Shown here: in pieces, positions 22,521 through 30,236 of the stretch
Layout: the number at the start of each line of letters is the position of its first letter
Position numbering within the stretch: position 1 is the first letter of the stretch
Origin: Kutzneria kofuensis
GTDB lineage: Bacteria; Actinomycetota; Actinomycetes; Mycobacteriales; Pseudonocardiaceae
DNA length: 64,000 nucleotides
Assembly (NCBI RefSeq): GCF_014203355.1
Contig: NZ_JACHIR010000001.1
Span: forward strand, 2,978,038-3,042,037
Direction: 5' to 3'
Made by a program: the position numbers and the translations under genes
Notes under the pieces: generated by a model
The model's input: only the letters and a program-made list of their open reading frames with translations
Told to the model about the DNA's origin: nothing
Database searches by the model: none

Positions 22521-22978
22521 GCTGGAGAAACGACTGGTGCGGCTTGTCGGCTGGTGCGGCTCGTCGATGCGGTTTGCGGCAGCAAGCCGCTCTTCAGGTG
22601 AGCGAGGGTCGTCGGGCGCGGGCGTCGGGCGTTGAGGTGCTCGCCGAACGTTGCGCGGTGACTCCCACTGTTCAGCCGACGCCTCTGTTTGGGCTGTGGT
22701 CCAGTGCACGGTGGCGGTGCGGTGGCTGTGGGCCGGGGCGACGGCCGTCAGCGGGTTGCCGGGCGGAGAACGGCTGGTCGGTTGGCCGGCGGTGGCTCAG
22801 GCGAGGTCGGCCTGACCCAGATGAGCACCGGATGCCGCCGGGACGGCAGTGTCAGGGTGTGAAGCTGCTCGCAGGTGTGTGCCGGACCAGCCAAGACAGT
22901 GTCACCCTTGCCCCGTAACCATCCACATGACCCAGGGACCCGCTCGTCGCGGGCCTTGAGGGAAGGACGGTCGGGACA
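22521..22978 (+). other. nadE-panB intergenic region
   Basis: 458 bp. It holds a 17-bp near-perfect tandem duplication (22534-22550 and 22551-22566) and a hairpin (22569-22590). The remainder presumably carries the panB promoter; no gene is recognised. Confidence 0.5.
22569..22590 (+). terminator. Probable nadE terminator
   Basis: A 9-bp stem GCGGTTTGC/GCAAGCCGC with one G-U pair and a GGCA loop, followed by TCTT, about 50 bp after the nadE stop. Confidence 0.45.
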
Positions 22979-23839
22979 ATGACGTCTGCCGAAATCACGG
23001 CGCCGTACGGGACCGGAGCCGGCGGCTCCGCCGGCACGCCGGCGCGCCGGGTTCGCATTCATCATCTGCAGGAGCTGAAGGACCGCGGAGAGCCGTGGCC
23101 GATGCTGACTGCCTACGACATGTACACGGCGGAGCTCTTCGACGAGGCGGGCATCCCGGTGTTGCTGGTCGGGGACTCCGCGGCGAACAACGTCTACGGC
23201 TACGACACCTCACTGCCGGTGACCGTGGACGAGTTGCTGTTCCTCACCAGGGGCGTGACGAGGGCGGTGAAGCGTGCCCTCGTGGTCGCCGACCTTCCGT
23301 TCGGCTCCTACCAGGTATCCCCCGAGCAGGCCGTCACCACCGCGGTTCGGTTCATGAAGGAAGGCCGGGCGCACGCCGTCAAGTTGGAGGGCGGTCGGCG
23401 GTTCGCGCCGCACGTCGAGGCGATCGTGGCGGCCGGGATTCCGGTCATGGGTCACATCGGATTCACCCCGCAGAGCGAGCACCAGCTGGGCGGGTACCGG
23501 GTCCAGGGGCGCGATGACAAGGCCGACGCCGTCCTGGCCGACGCGGTGGCGTTGGAGCAGGCCGGTGCGTTCGCGGTCGTCCTGGAGATGGTGACGGCCG
23601 AAGTGGCGAAGCGGGTAACCCACGAGCTGCGGATCCCCACGGTGGGCATCGGCGCGGGACCGGACTGTGACGCCCAGGTTCTGGTGTGGCAGGACATGGC
23701 CGGTCTTCGCCGCGGCAAGGCGCCCCGGTTCGTGAAGAAGTACGCCGACGTCGCCTCCGTGCTGGGGAACGCGGCGAGCGAGTTCGCCTCGGAAGTCCGG
23801 AACCGGGCGTTCCCCGGTCCGGAACACTCGTTCCACTGA
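22979..23839 (+). CDS. panB: 3-methyl-2-oxobutanoate hydroxymethyltransferase
   Basis: First committed step of pantothenate synthesis: hydroxymethyl transfer from methylene-tetrahydrofolate to alpha-ketoisovalerate. The 286 residues form a TIM barrel. Landmarks are [12 protein letters not shown] (64-75), the metal-binding Asp66 region, KLEGG (135-139), GHIGFTPQ (158-165), the catalytic Glu203 in VLEMV, and [14 protein letters not shown] near 223-236. The ATG is preceded by a GGGAAGG-type site. Position after the Hip1-like gene matches the mycobacterial order. Confidence 0.95.
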   Translation: MTSAEITAPYGTGAGGSAGTPARRVRIHHLQELKDRGEPWPMLTAYDMYTAELFDEAGIPVLLVGDSAANNVYGYDTSLPVTVDELLFLTRGVTRAVKRALVVADLPFGSYQVSPEQAVTTAVRFMKEGRAHAVKLEGGRRFAPHVEAIVAAGIPVMGHIGFTPQSEHQLGGYRVQGRDDKADAVLADAVALEQAGAFAVVLEMVTAEVAKRVTHELRIPTVGIGAGPDCDAQVLVWQDMAGLRRGKAPRFVKKYADVASVLGNAASEFASEVRNRAFPGPEHSFH

Positions 23840-23853
23840 GGCACTGACGCGAG

Positions 23854-23890
23854 CGAGGGGTGGACCGGATCGCGACCGGTCCACCCCTCG
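23854..23890. terminator. Bidirectional terminator between panB and npdG
   Basis: A perfect 15-bp inverted repeat (23854-23868 with 23876-23890) and a 7-nt loop, lying between the convergent genes panB and npdG. It would serve both strands; the plus-strand side is followed by CCGTTTGTC. Confidence 0.85.
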
Positions 23891-23924
23891 CCGTTTGTCG
23901 AGTTGCGTCTGTCGGGTGGTTCGC

Positions 23925-24593
23925 TCAGACGTCGGTGATGCGGAGGCCGGCGTGGGCCTTGTACCGGCGGTTGATGGCGATGAGGTTGGCGGTCAGCGCC
24001 TCGATCTGGCCGGCGTTGCGCAGCCGTCCGCCGTACACGCCGCGCATGCCGGGAACGGTGTCGGCGAGGGCGCGGACCAGGTCCGTGGCTTCACGGTCGT
24101 CGCCGAGCACGAGGACGTCGGTGTCGACGGCCTCGACTTCAGGATCCCCGAGGTGGACCGCCGAGACGTGGTGGAACGCGGCAGTGACGCGGGAGTCCGG
24201 CAGCAGGGCCTCGGCCTGCTGGGCGGCGCTGCCCTCCTCGATCTTCAGCGCGAACGGGCCCTGCTTGTCGAAGCCGAGCGGGTTGACGCAGTCGATCACG
24301 ACCTTGCCCGCGAGTGCCTCGCGCAGGGACTCGAGCAGCGCGCCGTGGCCGTCCCAGGGCACGGCGACGAGGACGACGTCGGCCTGCCTCGCGCATTCGA
24401 GGTTGTCGGCGCCGGCTACGTGGCCGACACCGGCAGCGTCGCGCAGCTCGGCGGCCGTGGCCTCGGCCCGGTCGGCGCTGCGTGAACCAATGACCACCTT
24501 CAGACCGGCCTTGGCCCACCGGAACGCGAGCCCCTTGCCCTGGGGGCCGGTGCCGCCGAGCACGCCGACCGTCAGGTCACCGATTTCAGTCAC
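23925..24593 (-). CDS. npdG: F420H2:NADP+ oxidoreductase
   Basis: Transfers hydride between coenzyme F420 and NADP. The 222 residues carry the N-terminal dinucleotide fold GVLGGTGPQGKG (10-21) and the NADP phosphate site IGSRS (35-39), with the family C-terminus YGGRLRNAGQIEALTANLI. Its presence implies that the host makes F420. The GTG start overlaps the stop of the upstream RNase II-type gene by 8 bp, so the two are probably co-transcribed. Confidence 0.92.
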   Translation of the reverse strand: MTEIGDLTVGVLGGTGPQGKGLAFRWAKAGLKVVIGSRSADRAEATAAELRDAAGVGHVAGADNLECARQADVVLVAVPWDGHGALLESLREALAGKVVIDCVNPLGFDKQGPFALKIEEGSAAQQAEALLPDSRVTAAFHHVSAVHLGDPEVEAVDTDVLVLGDDREATDLVRALADTVPGMRGVYGGRLRNAGQIEALTANLIAINRRYKAHAGLRITDV

Positions 24594-26019
24594 GATCTTC
24601 CTCTCCGAAAAACCTCTCGAAGGACACCTTGCGTCGCGTGGTGTCCGCCTCGACGAGGCGCACCTTGATGCGCTCGCCCTCGGGTAGCTCCGCCCCGCTG
24701 CACTTGGCCATCACGGGCGGTTCGGCGACGAAGACCTCGCCGCTGTTGGCCTCGGACCGCAGCACCACGGCGTCGAAGACGTCGCCGACGCTGCCGGCGA
24801 GCACCCACGCCTCCACCTGGTCGAGGCAAGCACGTTCGACCTTCGCGGCCAATGCGTCTGAGACGGACATCAAGTGCGGTAGTTCCGGCAGCGCGGCGCG
24901 GACCCAGGCGGGGACTTCCGCGCCGCCGACGACGGCTAGACAGCATTCGGTCGCGAACCGGTCGACGAGCCGCCGCAAGGGGGCCGTGACGTGGGCGTAT
25001 GGGGCGCCAACGCCGGCGTGTGAGGTCACGGCGGGGTCGTCACCGTCGAATGCGGTGTAGCCGGCACCGCGAAGCAGGCGGGTCGCGGCGACGTACATGG
25101 CGAGCGATTCGGGCCGGTTCGGGTCGAGGCCGGCGAGCAACTTGGCGGGGCTCTCGCCGTCCGGCCATTCGACGTGGGAGGCGGTCGCCGCCCGGTGCAG
25201 TCCCGACACGGCATCGACGTCGGCGGACGGGAGGGTACGGAGCACTCCGATCCGAGCATCAATCATGATCTTGGCCGCGCACATGCCCGTGAGCAGGGAG
25301 ATCTCGGCGTTCCAGGCCTCGATGTCAGACCTCAGCCTTACCCTGAGGGTCCATTCGCCGTCGTCGGCAGGACTGACCTGTTGCTCGGGCAGCTGAAGCT
25401 CGACGGCACCCCGTTCCGCCGCCATGGCACGCCGCAGGCGACCGACCTCGGGAAGGAGCGCGACCGACGGGTGGGGAGTCCCCGCAGCCAGGCTGGCCTG
25501 CACGGACTCGTAGTCGAGCCGGGCGACCGACCGCACGAGCGCTCGCCGCACGACAACGCCCTCGGGGTTGCCATCCCGGTCGAGGTCGATCGTCCACAGC
25601 ACCGACGGGCGAACCTGGTCGGGCAGCAGGCTCGCCGCTCCCTCGGACAACACGGGCGGATGCAGGGGGACGGTGCCGTCAGGTAGGTAGTGCGTCTGGC
25701 CCCGCCGCTTCACCTCCTGGTCGAGGGCGCCGCTGGGAGGCACGAACCCGCCCAGGTCGGCAATGGCGTAGTGGACGCGGTAGCCGCGCCGCCGGCGTTG
25801 GATCAGGACGGCCTGGTCGAGGTCCTTGGAGCCGGGTGGATCGATCGTGACCAGGGGTAACGGGGTGGCATCGAGGCGCGGGCCGCCTCGGACGTCGTCC
25901 AGTGCCTGCTCGGCCTCGACCAGTGCGGCTGCCGGGAAATCCTCACGCAGCCCGAACTCGCTCCGGATCGGAGCGAAGTCCCGCCCGGCGCCACTGGTTG
26001 TGAACGTCCTGGACACCAC
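24586..26019 (-). CDS. RNB-domain ribonuclease (RNase II/R type)
   Basis: A 3'-to-5' exoribonuclease-like protein of about 477 residues. The RNB catalytic block TIDPPGSKDLDQA, with its run of metal-binding aspartates, is followed by the HYAIADLGGFVPP strand. The C-terminal HVTAPLRRLVDRFATE is the usual end of the RNB domain, then an S1-like tail. It lacks the N-terminal cold-shock domains of full RNase R, matching the shorter actinobacterial form. The start is placed at a GTG preceded by TAAGG; adjacent in-frame GTG (26016) and an upstream TTG (26040) are alternatives. Confidence 0.88.
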   Translation of the reverse strand: MVSRTFTTSGAGRDFAPIRSEFGLREDFPAAALVEAEQALDDVRGGPRLDATPLPLVTIDPPGSKDLDQAVLIQRRRRGYRVHYAIADLGGFVPPSGALDQEVKRRGQTHYLPDGTVPLHPPVLSEGAASLLPDQVRPSVLWTIDLDRDGNPEGVVVRRALVRSVARLDYESVQASLAAGTPHPSVALLPEVGRLRRAMAAERGAVELQLPEQQVSPADDGEWTLRVRLRSDIEAWNAEISLLTGMCAAKIMIDARIGVLRTLPSADVDAVSGLHRAATASHVEWPDGESPAKLLAGLDPNRPESLAMYVAATRLLRGAGYTAFDGDDPAVTSHAGVGAPYAHVTAPLRRLVDRFATECCLAVVGGAEVPAWVRAALPELPHLMSVSDALAAKVERACLDQVEAWVLAGSVGDVFDAVVLRSEANSGEVFVAEPPVMAKCSGAELPEGERIKVRLVEADTTRRKVSFERFFGEEDRD

Positions 26020-26102
26020 ACCGGAAACCTTAGACAACAAAATACGGGTACGTCGTTTTCACAACGCCACAACGTCGCGTCGTCGAACCGGCGTGGTGTG
26101 GA

Positions 26103-26663
26103 TCACCAGGACGGCTTCTCCGGCGCCGACGGGTATCGGTAGTGGTCCTGCGGACCGAAGCCACCGGGTGGCGTCGTCGGTCCGGGCTGGGCGGGGAAAC
26201 CGCCGGGCGGCGTGGGCTGCTGGGACACGCCGGCGGGCTCGACGCGTTCATGGCGATTGTTCGGGATCGGATCGAGCACTGACACCAGCGCCGTGGTCTG
26301 TTCGGGGTTCTCGACCTGGGCGCCGTTGCGGCTGCGGTAGACGATCTCGCCGTCGGAGTCGATCTCCATGAGGTAGCCGGCCTCGGCCAGCTGCTCCTCG
26401 TCGAGGTCGATGAGCCGCTCGTAGCGGGACGGCACGACCCGGTAGACGGGCCACTGCAGGTGGGCATACGCCTGGTGGAACTGGGCCAACAGGGCCGCGA
26501 ACTGCTGTTGCCAGGGCAGCGGCATGGATTCGGCCAAGGAACGTGGCAGCACGGCGTAACCCGCGTCGACGCCTTGGTTGGTCGCGTTCAGGTAGTCACG
26601 CAGCGGCGTGCTCGACGCGGGTCGACCGGCCGGCCGCGGGATGGGCTCGGGCGTGAATTTCAT
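26103..26663 (-). CDS. Unrecognised soluble protein, last gene of the T4SS-like cluster
   Basis: A 186-residue protein with no signal or membrane segment. The central part (residues about 50-125) looks like a small alpha/beta domain with the segments PWQQQFAALLAQF and LDEEQLAEAGYLMEID. The last 40 residues are low complexity, rich in Pro, Gly and Gln. I do not recognise a family. It lies 11 bp after the NlpC/P60 gene on the same strand, so it probably belongs to the same transcript as a cytoplasmic or surface-associated partner of the secretion-like machine. Confidence 0.75.
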   Translation of the reverse strand: MKFTPEPIPRPAGRPASSTPLRDYLNATNQGVDAGYAVLPRSLAESMPLPWQQQFAALLAQFHQAYAHLQWPVYRVVPSRYERLIDLDEEQLAEAGYLMEIDSDGEIVYRSRNGAQVENPEQTTALVSVLDPIPNNRHERVEPAGVSQQPTPPGGFPAQPGPTTPPGGFGPQDHYRYPSAPEKPSW

Positions 26664-26674
26664 GACGCCTCCTG

Positions 26675-27688
26675 CTACACACCGGGCCGTACGGCCTGGG
26701 GGACGACCTCTGCCTCGGTGAAGCTGAACGGCCTGATGTGGATCGGGATGCCGAAGTCCTGCGCCTCGATGATCTTGTGGTCGCCGAGGTACATGGCCAC
26801 GTGGTGGATGGTGGCCGGGTTGCTCTTGTCGGTGGCGAGGAAGACCAGGTCGCCGGGCTGCGCCTGCTCGACCGGCAGCATCGAGCCGGCGTGGTACTGG
26901 TCGGCGGCGACGCGCGGCAGCTGGATCCCCGCCGCGAGGTAGGCCTGCTGCACCAGGCCGGAGCAGTCGTAGCCGACCGGACCGTTGCCGCCCCAGATGT
27001 AGGGCTTGCCGAGCTGCTGCTGGGCGTACGCGATGGCCTTCGCCGCGGCCTGGTTCGCGGGCAGGATGGCGCTGACGGCCTGCTGCCCGCAGCCGCTCGG
27101 GTCGACGATGTCGCCGACGGTCTTGATCAGGTCGGCGGCCATCGCCTCCCACTTGTCGTAGGCGCCGGGAAAGGCGGAGCGCTCGACGGCCTGCGCCGCG
27201 TCGCCGGGCCGCATCTGCTGCCAGTTGGGGATCTTGGTCAGCACGTCGTAGAACTTGTTGATGGCGTAGCTGGGGTCGAGCAGCTGAGCCTCGGTGCCCC
27301 ACCCCATGGTGAACCGCATCTGGAAGATGCCGCGGGAGTCGGGACCGGCGACGTCGCCGTGCGTGACGTTGGTGAGGCTGGACTCCTGCATGCCAGCCTG
27401 GATGGCGACCTGCCAGGCCAGCGGCGGCAGCTGCCGTTGCTTGCCGATCTGGATGATCTGGGTGGCGATGCCACGCTGGTCGGTGCTCAGTCGCTTGGCC
27501 TGGCCCTCGCCGGCCGCGGCGTCACCGGTGGCGTCGGCCCATGGCCCGATGGCGGCGTTGCAGTTGGCCATGCGGAACAGGCTCAGCGCCTGTTGCTGCG
27601 TGTTGACCACGGACGACACCGTCACGGTGACCAGGAACAGCGTGCACACCAGGCCGACCGCGACGCCGACGATGATCCAGACCTTCAT
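26675..27688 (-). CDS. Lysozyme-like plus NlpC/P60 peptidoglycan hydrolase
   Basis: A 337-residue membrane-anchored wall enzyme with a single N-terminal helix (3-28). Residues about 75-190 resemble a lytic transglycosylase-like domain, with Glu102 in AGMQESSL and GIFQMRF. Residues 210-330 are a C40 NlpC/P60 peptidase with Cys242 (GYDCSGLV) and His296 (IHHVAMYLG). This two-domain organisation is that of VirB1/TcpG-like hydrolases that open the wall for Gram-positive type IV secretion. It starts 1 bp after the stop of the TcpC-like gene. Confidence 0.88.
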   Translation of the reverse strand: MKVWIIVGVAVGLVCTLFLVTVTVSSVVNTQQQALSLFRMANCNAAIGPWADATGDAAAGEGQAKRLSTDQRGIATQIIQIGKQRQLPPLAWQVAIQAGMQESSLTNVTHGDVAGPDSRGIFQMRFTMGWGTEAQLLDPSYAINKFYDVLTKIPNWQQMRPGDAAQAVERSAFPGAYDKWEAMAADLIKTVGDIVDPSGCGQQAVSAILPANQAAAKAIAYAQQQLGKPYIWGGNGPVGYDCSGLVQQAYLAAGIQLPRVAADQYHAGSMLPVEQAQPGDLVFLATDKSNPATIHHVAMYLGDHKIIEAQDFGIPIHIRPFSFTEAEVVPQAVRPGV

Positions 27689-27689
27689 G

Positions 27690-28292
27690 TCAGCTGGCCT
27701 TGTCGTACTTGGAGACCCGCCACCCCTGGTTCGGGGTGGTGATCACCGTGACCTGGATCGTGCCGCCGTCCGTGGACACGTCGGCGACCACCGAGCTGGT
27801 GGTCGAGTCGACGGACACGGCGGCGCCGGTGACCTTGCTGGCCGGCACGTTGGCCGGATCCACCGAGGCCATCTGCGGCAGGAACTCGTCGGTCGTGTAC
27901 GGCTTGAGCTGCTCCAACCACTGTGAGTTGGTGATGCCGACGGGGTGGTTGACCCACGCCTTCACCCACTTCAACGCCACGTCGAGGGCTTGGGGAGACG
28001 GTGGCGCGGGTGTCGGGCTGAGCAGCGGCGAGGTGAGCCTGGTCTGCGGCGACGTGGTCGTCTCGCTCGTCGACTGCCCCGACGAGCCGGTCGAACCGGC
28101 GGTGTCGGAGGTCGTGTTGCCGGTCGGCTGCGCGGAACCGGTGGGGGTGGCCCGCGGGATGACCATGGCCACGATGATGCCGAGCGCGACGATGATGATC
28201 ACGAATGTGATCAGGTGCCGCGGCGAGCGCAGCGGCCAGCCCCACAGCTTGCGATAGACCGCGGACCGGCCCCGGTTGGTGCGGATCGGCAT
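27690..28292 (-). CDS. TcpC/VirB8-like single-pass membrane protein
   Basis: A 200-residue protein with a basic cytoplasmic N-terminus, one membrane helix (about 28-46), a Ser/Thr-rich linker (50-95) and an extracellular alpha+beta domain (about 100-197). That domain has the layout of the NTF2-like fold in TcpC and VirB8: helix DVALKWVKAWV, then long strands. The assignment rests on topology and neighbourhood more than on a diagnostic motif. It is the fifth gene of the cluster, directly between the VirB6-like and wall hydrolase genes. Confidence 0.65.
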   Translation of the reverse strand: MPIRTNRGRSAVYRKLWGWPLRSPRHLITFVIIIVALGIIVAMVIPRATPTGSAQPTGNTTSDTAGSTGSSGQSTSETTTSPQTRLTSPLLSPTPAPPSPQALDVALKWVKAWVNHPVGITNSQWLEQLKPYTTDEFLPQMASVDPANVPASKVTGAAVSVDSTTSSVVADVSTDGGTIQVTVITTPNQGWRVSKYDKAS

Positions 28293-28295
28293 CGG

Positions 28296-30236
28296 TTACC
28301 CCCTCTCGACCCTGCCGTGCGGCGGTCCGTCGGACTCGGCGACTTCGAGTCCTCGTGACGGGCGGTAGATCATGTGCACCGGTCGCCCGGCGATGACCTC
28401 CACCTCGGCCCGGCGCGGCTCGGCCTGCGGCCGCTGCCCACTGATCACCTGTGACGGCACGATCACGGCGTCCTCGCCACGCCGTTCCCAACTCCGGTCG
28501 ACAACCGGCGGCGTGTCGATGGCCCGCGACGAGCCGGCAAGTGCCATCGGCCCGCTGACCCCGCCGCCACCCGACGGCAGCGCGGGTGCGCCGCCGACAC
28601 CTGCCTGCAACGCTCGCGTGTTGCCCGCGGTGAGTTCGGTGCCGTTGACGTCGAGACGCTGCGCGGTGGCCAGCACGGGGTTCGCCGCCTCGGGCCGGTA
28701 CCGGCGACCACTCCGCTGAGCTGCGGCGATCTCGGGCGGCAGATGCTCACCGTCACGGACGTGCTCCCAGAAGGCGTCTTGCGCGGACGTGTCTCCGGCC
28801 TTGCGCCCCCGCATCCGAGCCCACAGCCCACCACCCGCGCCGACCAGGTTCGACCCCATCGCACCGACCGACAACTGCACCATCTGCAGCATCCGTCGCC
28901 CCGGCTTGCCGATCATGAAGAAAGCGACCGTGACCAGCCCGGCAAGCAAAATCTGCGCCAGCAGAGGCAGGCCATGCGCCGGATCGAATATCCACATCAA
29001 CACCAGGGTGTCCAGGCCAGCTAGTGCCGAGATGACCACGACATTGAGTAGTGCCGCACCCGCAGCCCGACCGATCCTGTGCAGCAGATCAGGGAACACA
29101 ATCGACGCCAGGCCGATGAGCGGACCAGCCAGAACCACCATTCTCAACAACACCTGGGCCATCAAAATTGCAGCTTTGGCCAACAGCTGGAACAGCGAGA
29201 AGCTCAGCGCCTGAAAGAGCGCAAGGAAGCCGTCGCCAATACGACTCCCGTCACTACCGTCGAAGTATCCGGTGGCATTTCCTAGCTTGCCGCGAATATC
29301 AACGTACTGCTGTTTCTTGGCGTTGCTGTTGTTAGGATCGGCATCCTTGCCCTGGTTCTTCTCGTTGATGCTGAACGCCTGAGCCGCGACCAGGTCCTTG
29401 CCGAACTGACTCGCCTGCGGCGCATCCGGAGAGCCAAACTCTCCACGCAGCCAGTTGCGGTAGACAACATTCGTATGGAGCATGGTCGGCAACGCGTTCG
29501 TGCTGTTACCAAGGCCAACCTCACTTAGGAAGCCCGCCTGGATCTCGGACGTGCCGAAGATGAGGACCTTGTCCAGCACCTCGGTATATACCAATGGCGT
29601 CAGGTATGCGGCAGACGCCAGCCAGAGACCGGCAAGCGCCCAGAGCGTGCGTCTACTGATCGCAGCAAGGTCTCCGCGCCAGACCTGTCTGAAAAGCAAG
29701 ATACCGAGAGCCAGTGCCGCCAGCGCGAGTAGTGGTGCGAAAACGCCATTATACAGTGCCTTGGTTCCACTGGCCACCAGATTGTCGAGCGGACCGACCA
29801 ACAGATTGCCGGTAATGACGTAGTGCAGCCCGTTGGTCGCGGCGACTATGACCTTGGAAACATTGAAGAGCTGGTTCCCGAACCATGTGTCGATCTGCGT
29901 GTTCGAGCTCGTGATCGAGCTGATCGAGCCACAGTTCGGATCATAAGTATGCCAGGTGAGCCCCGCATACCGATAATCGTAGTAGATCGAGCCGTTCTCG
30001 CCGTGCACACCAAGCTCATTGGACGGATCCAATGCGCCAACCAGTCCCAGGTCGGGGCGCTCCGGGTTGGGGGCGCAGTCGGTCGGTGCGGCCATGGCGG
30101 GCGAGCCGATGAGGGCCTGCATCGCCAGCAGCGCGCCGACCACGAACACGGCGCGACCGCGTCTGGCACGACCGAGCAGACGCCACGTCAGCACGGAGAC
30201 CGTGGCGAGTGAGAGGACGACCAGCAGGGCGGTCAT
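28296..30236 (-). CDS. VirB6/TcpH-like polytopic membrane protein
   Basis: A 646-residue protein. It has two N-terminal hydrophobic segments, the second ending in a signal-like AMAA at 47-50. An extracellular region follows (about 51-135), then several membrane helices between about 160 and 440, including the cluster AAILMAQVLLRMVVLAGPLIG. The C-terminus is a long cytoplasmic, proline/glycine-rich tail. This matches VirB6-type channel components of Gram-positive systems. Its ATG overlaps the ATPase stop (ATGA). The middle of the gene is notably poorer in G+C than its ends (30 of 60 bases at 29281-29340), suggesting a mosaic origin. Confidence 0.75.
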   Translation of the reverse strand: MTALLVVLSLATVSVLTWRLLGRARRGRAVFVVGALLAMQALIGSPAMAAPTDCAPNPERPDLGLVGALDPSNELGVHGENGSIYYDYRYAGLTWHTYDPNCGSISSITSSNTQIDTWFGNQLFNVSKVIVAATNGLHYVITGNLLVGPLDNLVASGTKALYNGVFAPLLALAALALGILLFRQVWRGDLAAISRRTLWALAGLWLASAAYLTPLVYTEVLDKVLIFGTSEIQAGFLSEVGLGNSTNALPTMLHTNVVYRNWLRGEFGSPDAPQASQFGKDLVAAQAFSINEKNQGKDADPNNSNAKKQQYVDIRGKLGNATGYFDGSDGSRIGDGFLALFQALSFSLFQLLAKAAILMAQVLLRMVVLAGPLIGLASIVFPDLLHRIGRAAGAALLNVVVISALAGLDTLVLMWIFDPAHGLPLLAQILLAGLVTVAFFMIGKPGRRMLQMVQLSVGAMGSNLVGAGGGLWARMRGRKAGDTSAQDAFWEHVRDGEHLPPEIAAAQRSGRRYRPEAANPVLATAQRLDVNGTELTAGNTRALQAGVGGAPALPSGGGGVSGPMALAGSSRAIDTPPVVDRSWERRGEDAVIVPSQVISGQRPQAEPRRAEVEVIAGRPVHMIYRPSRGLEVAESDGPPHGRVERG

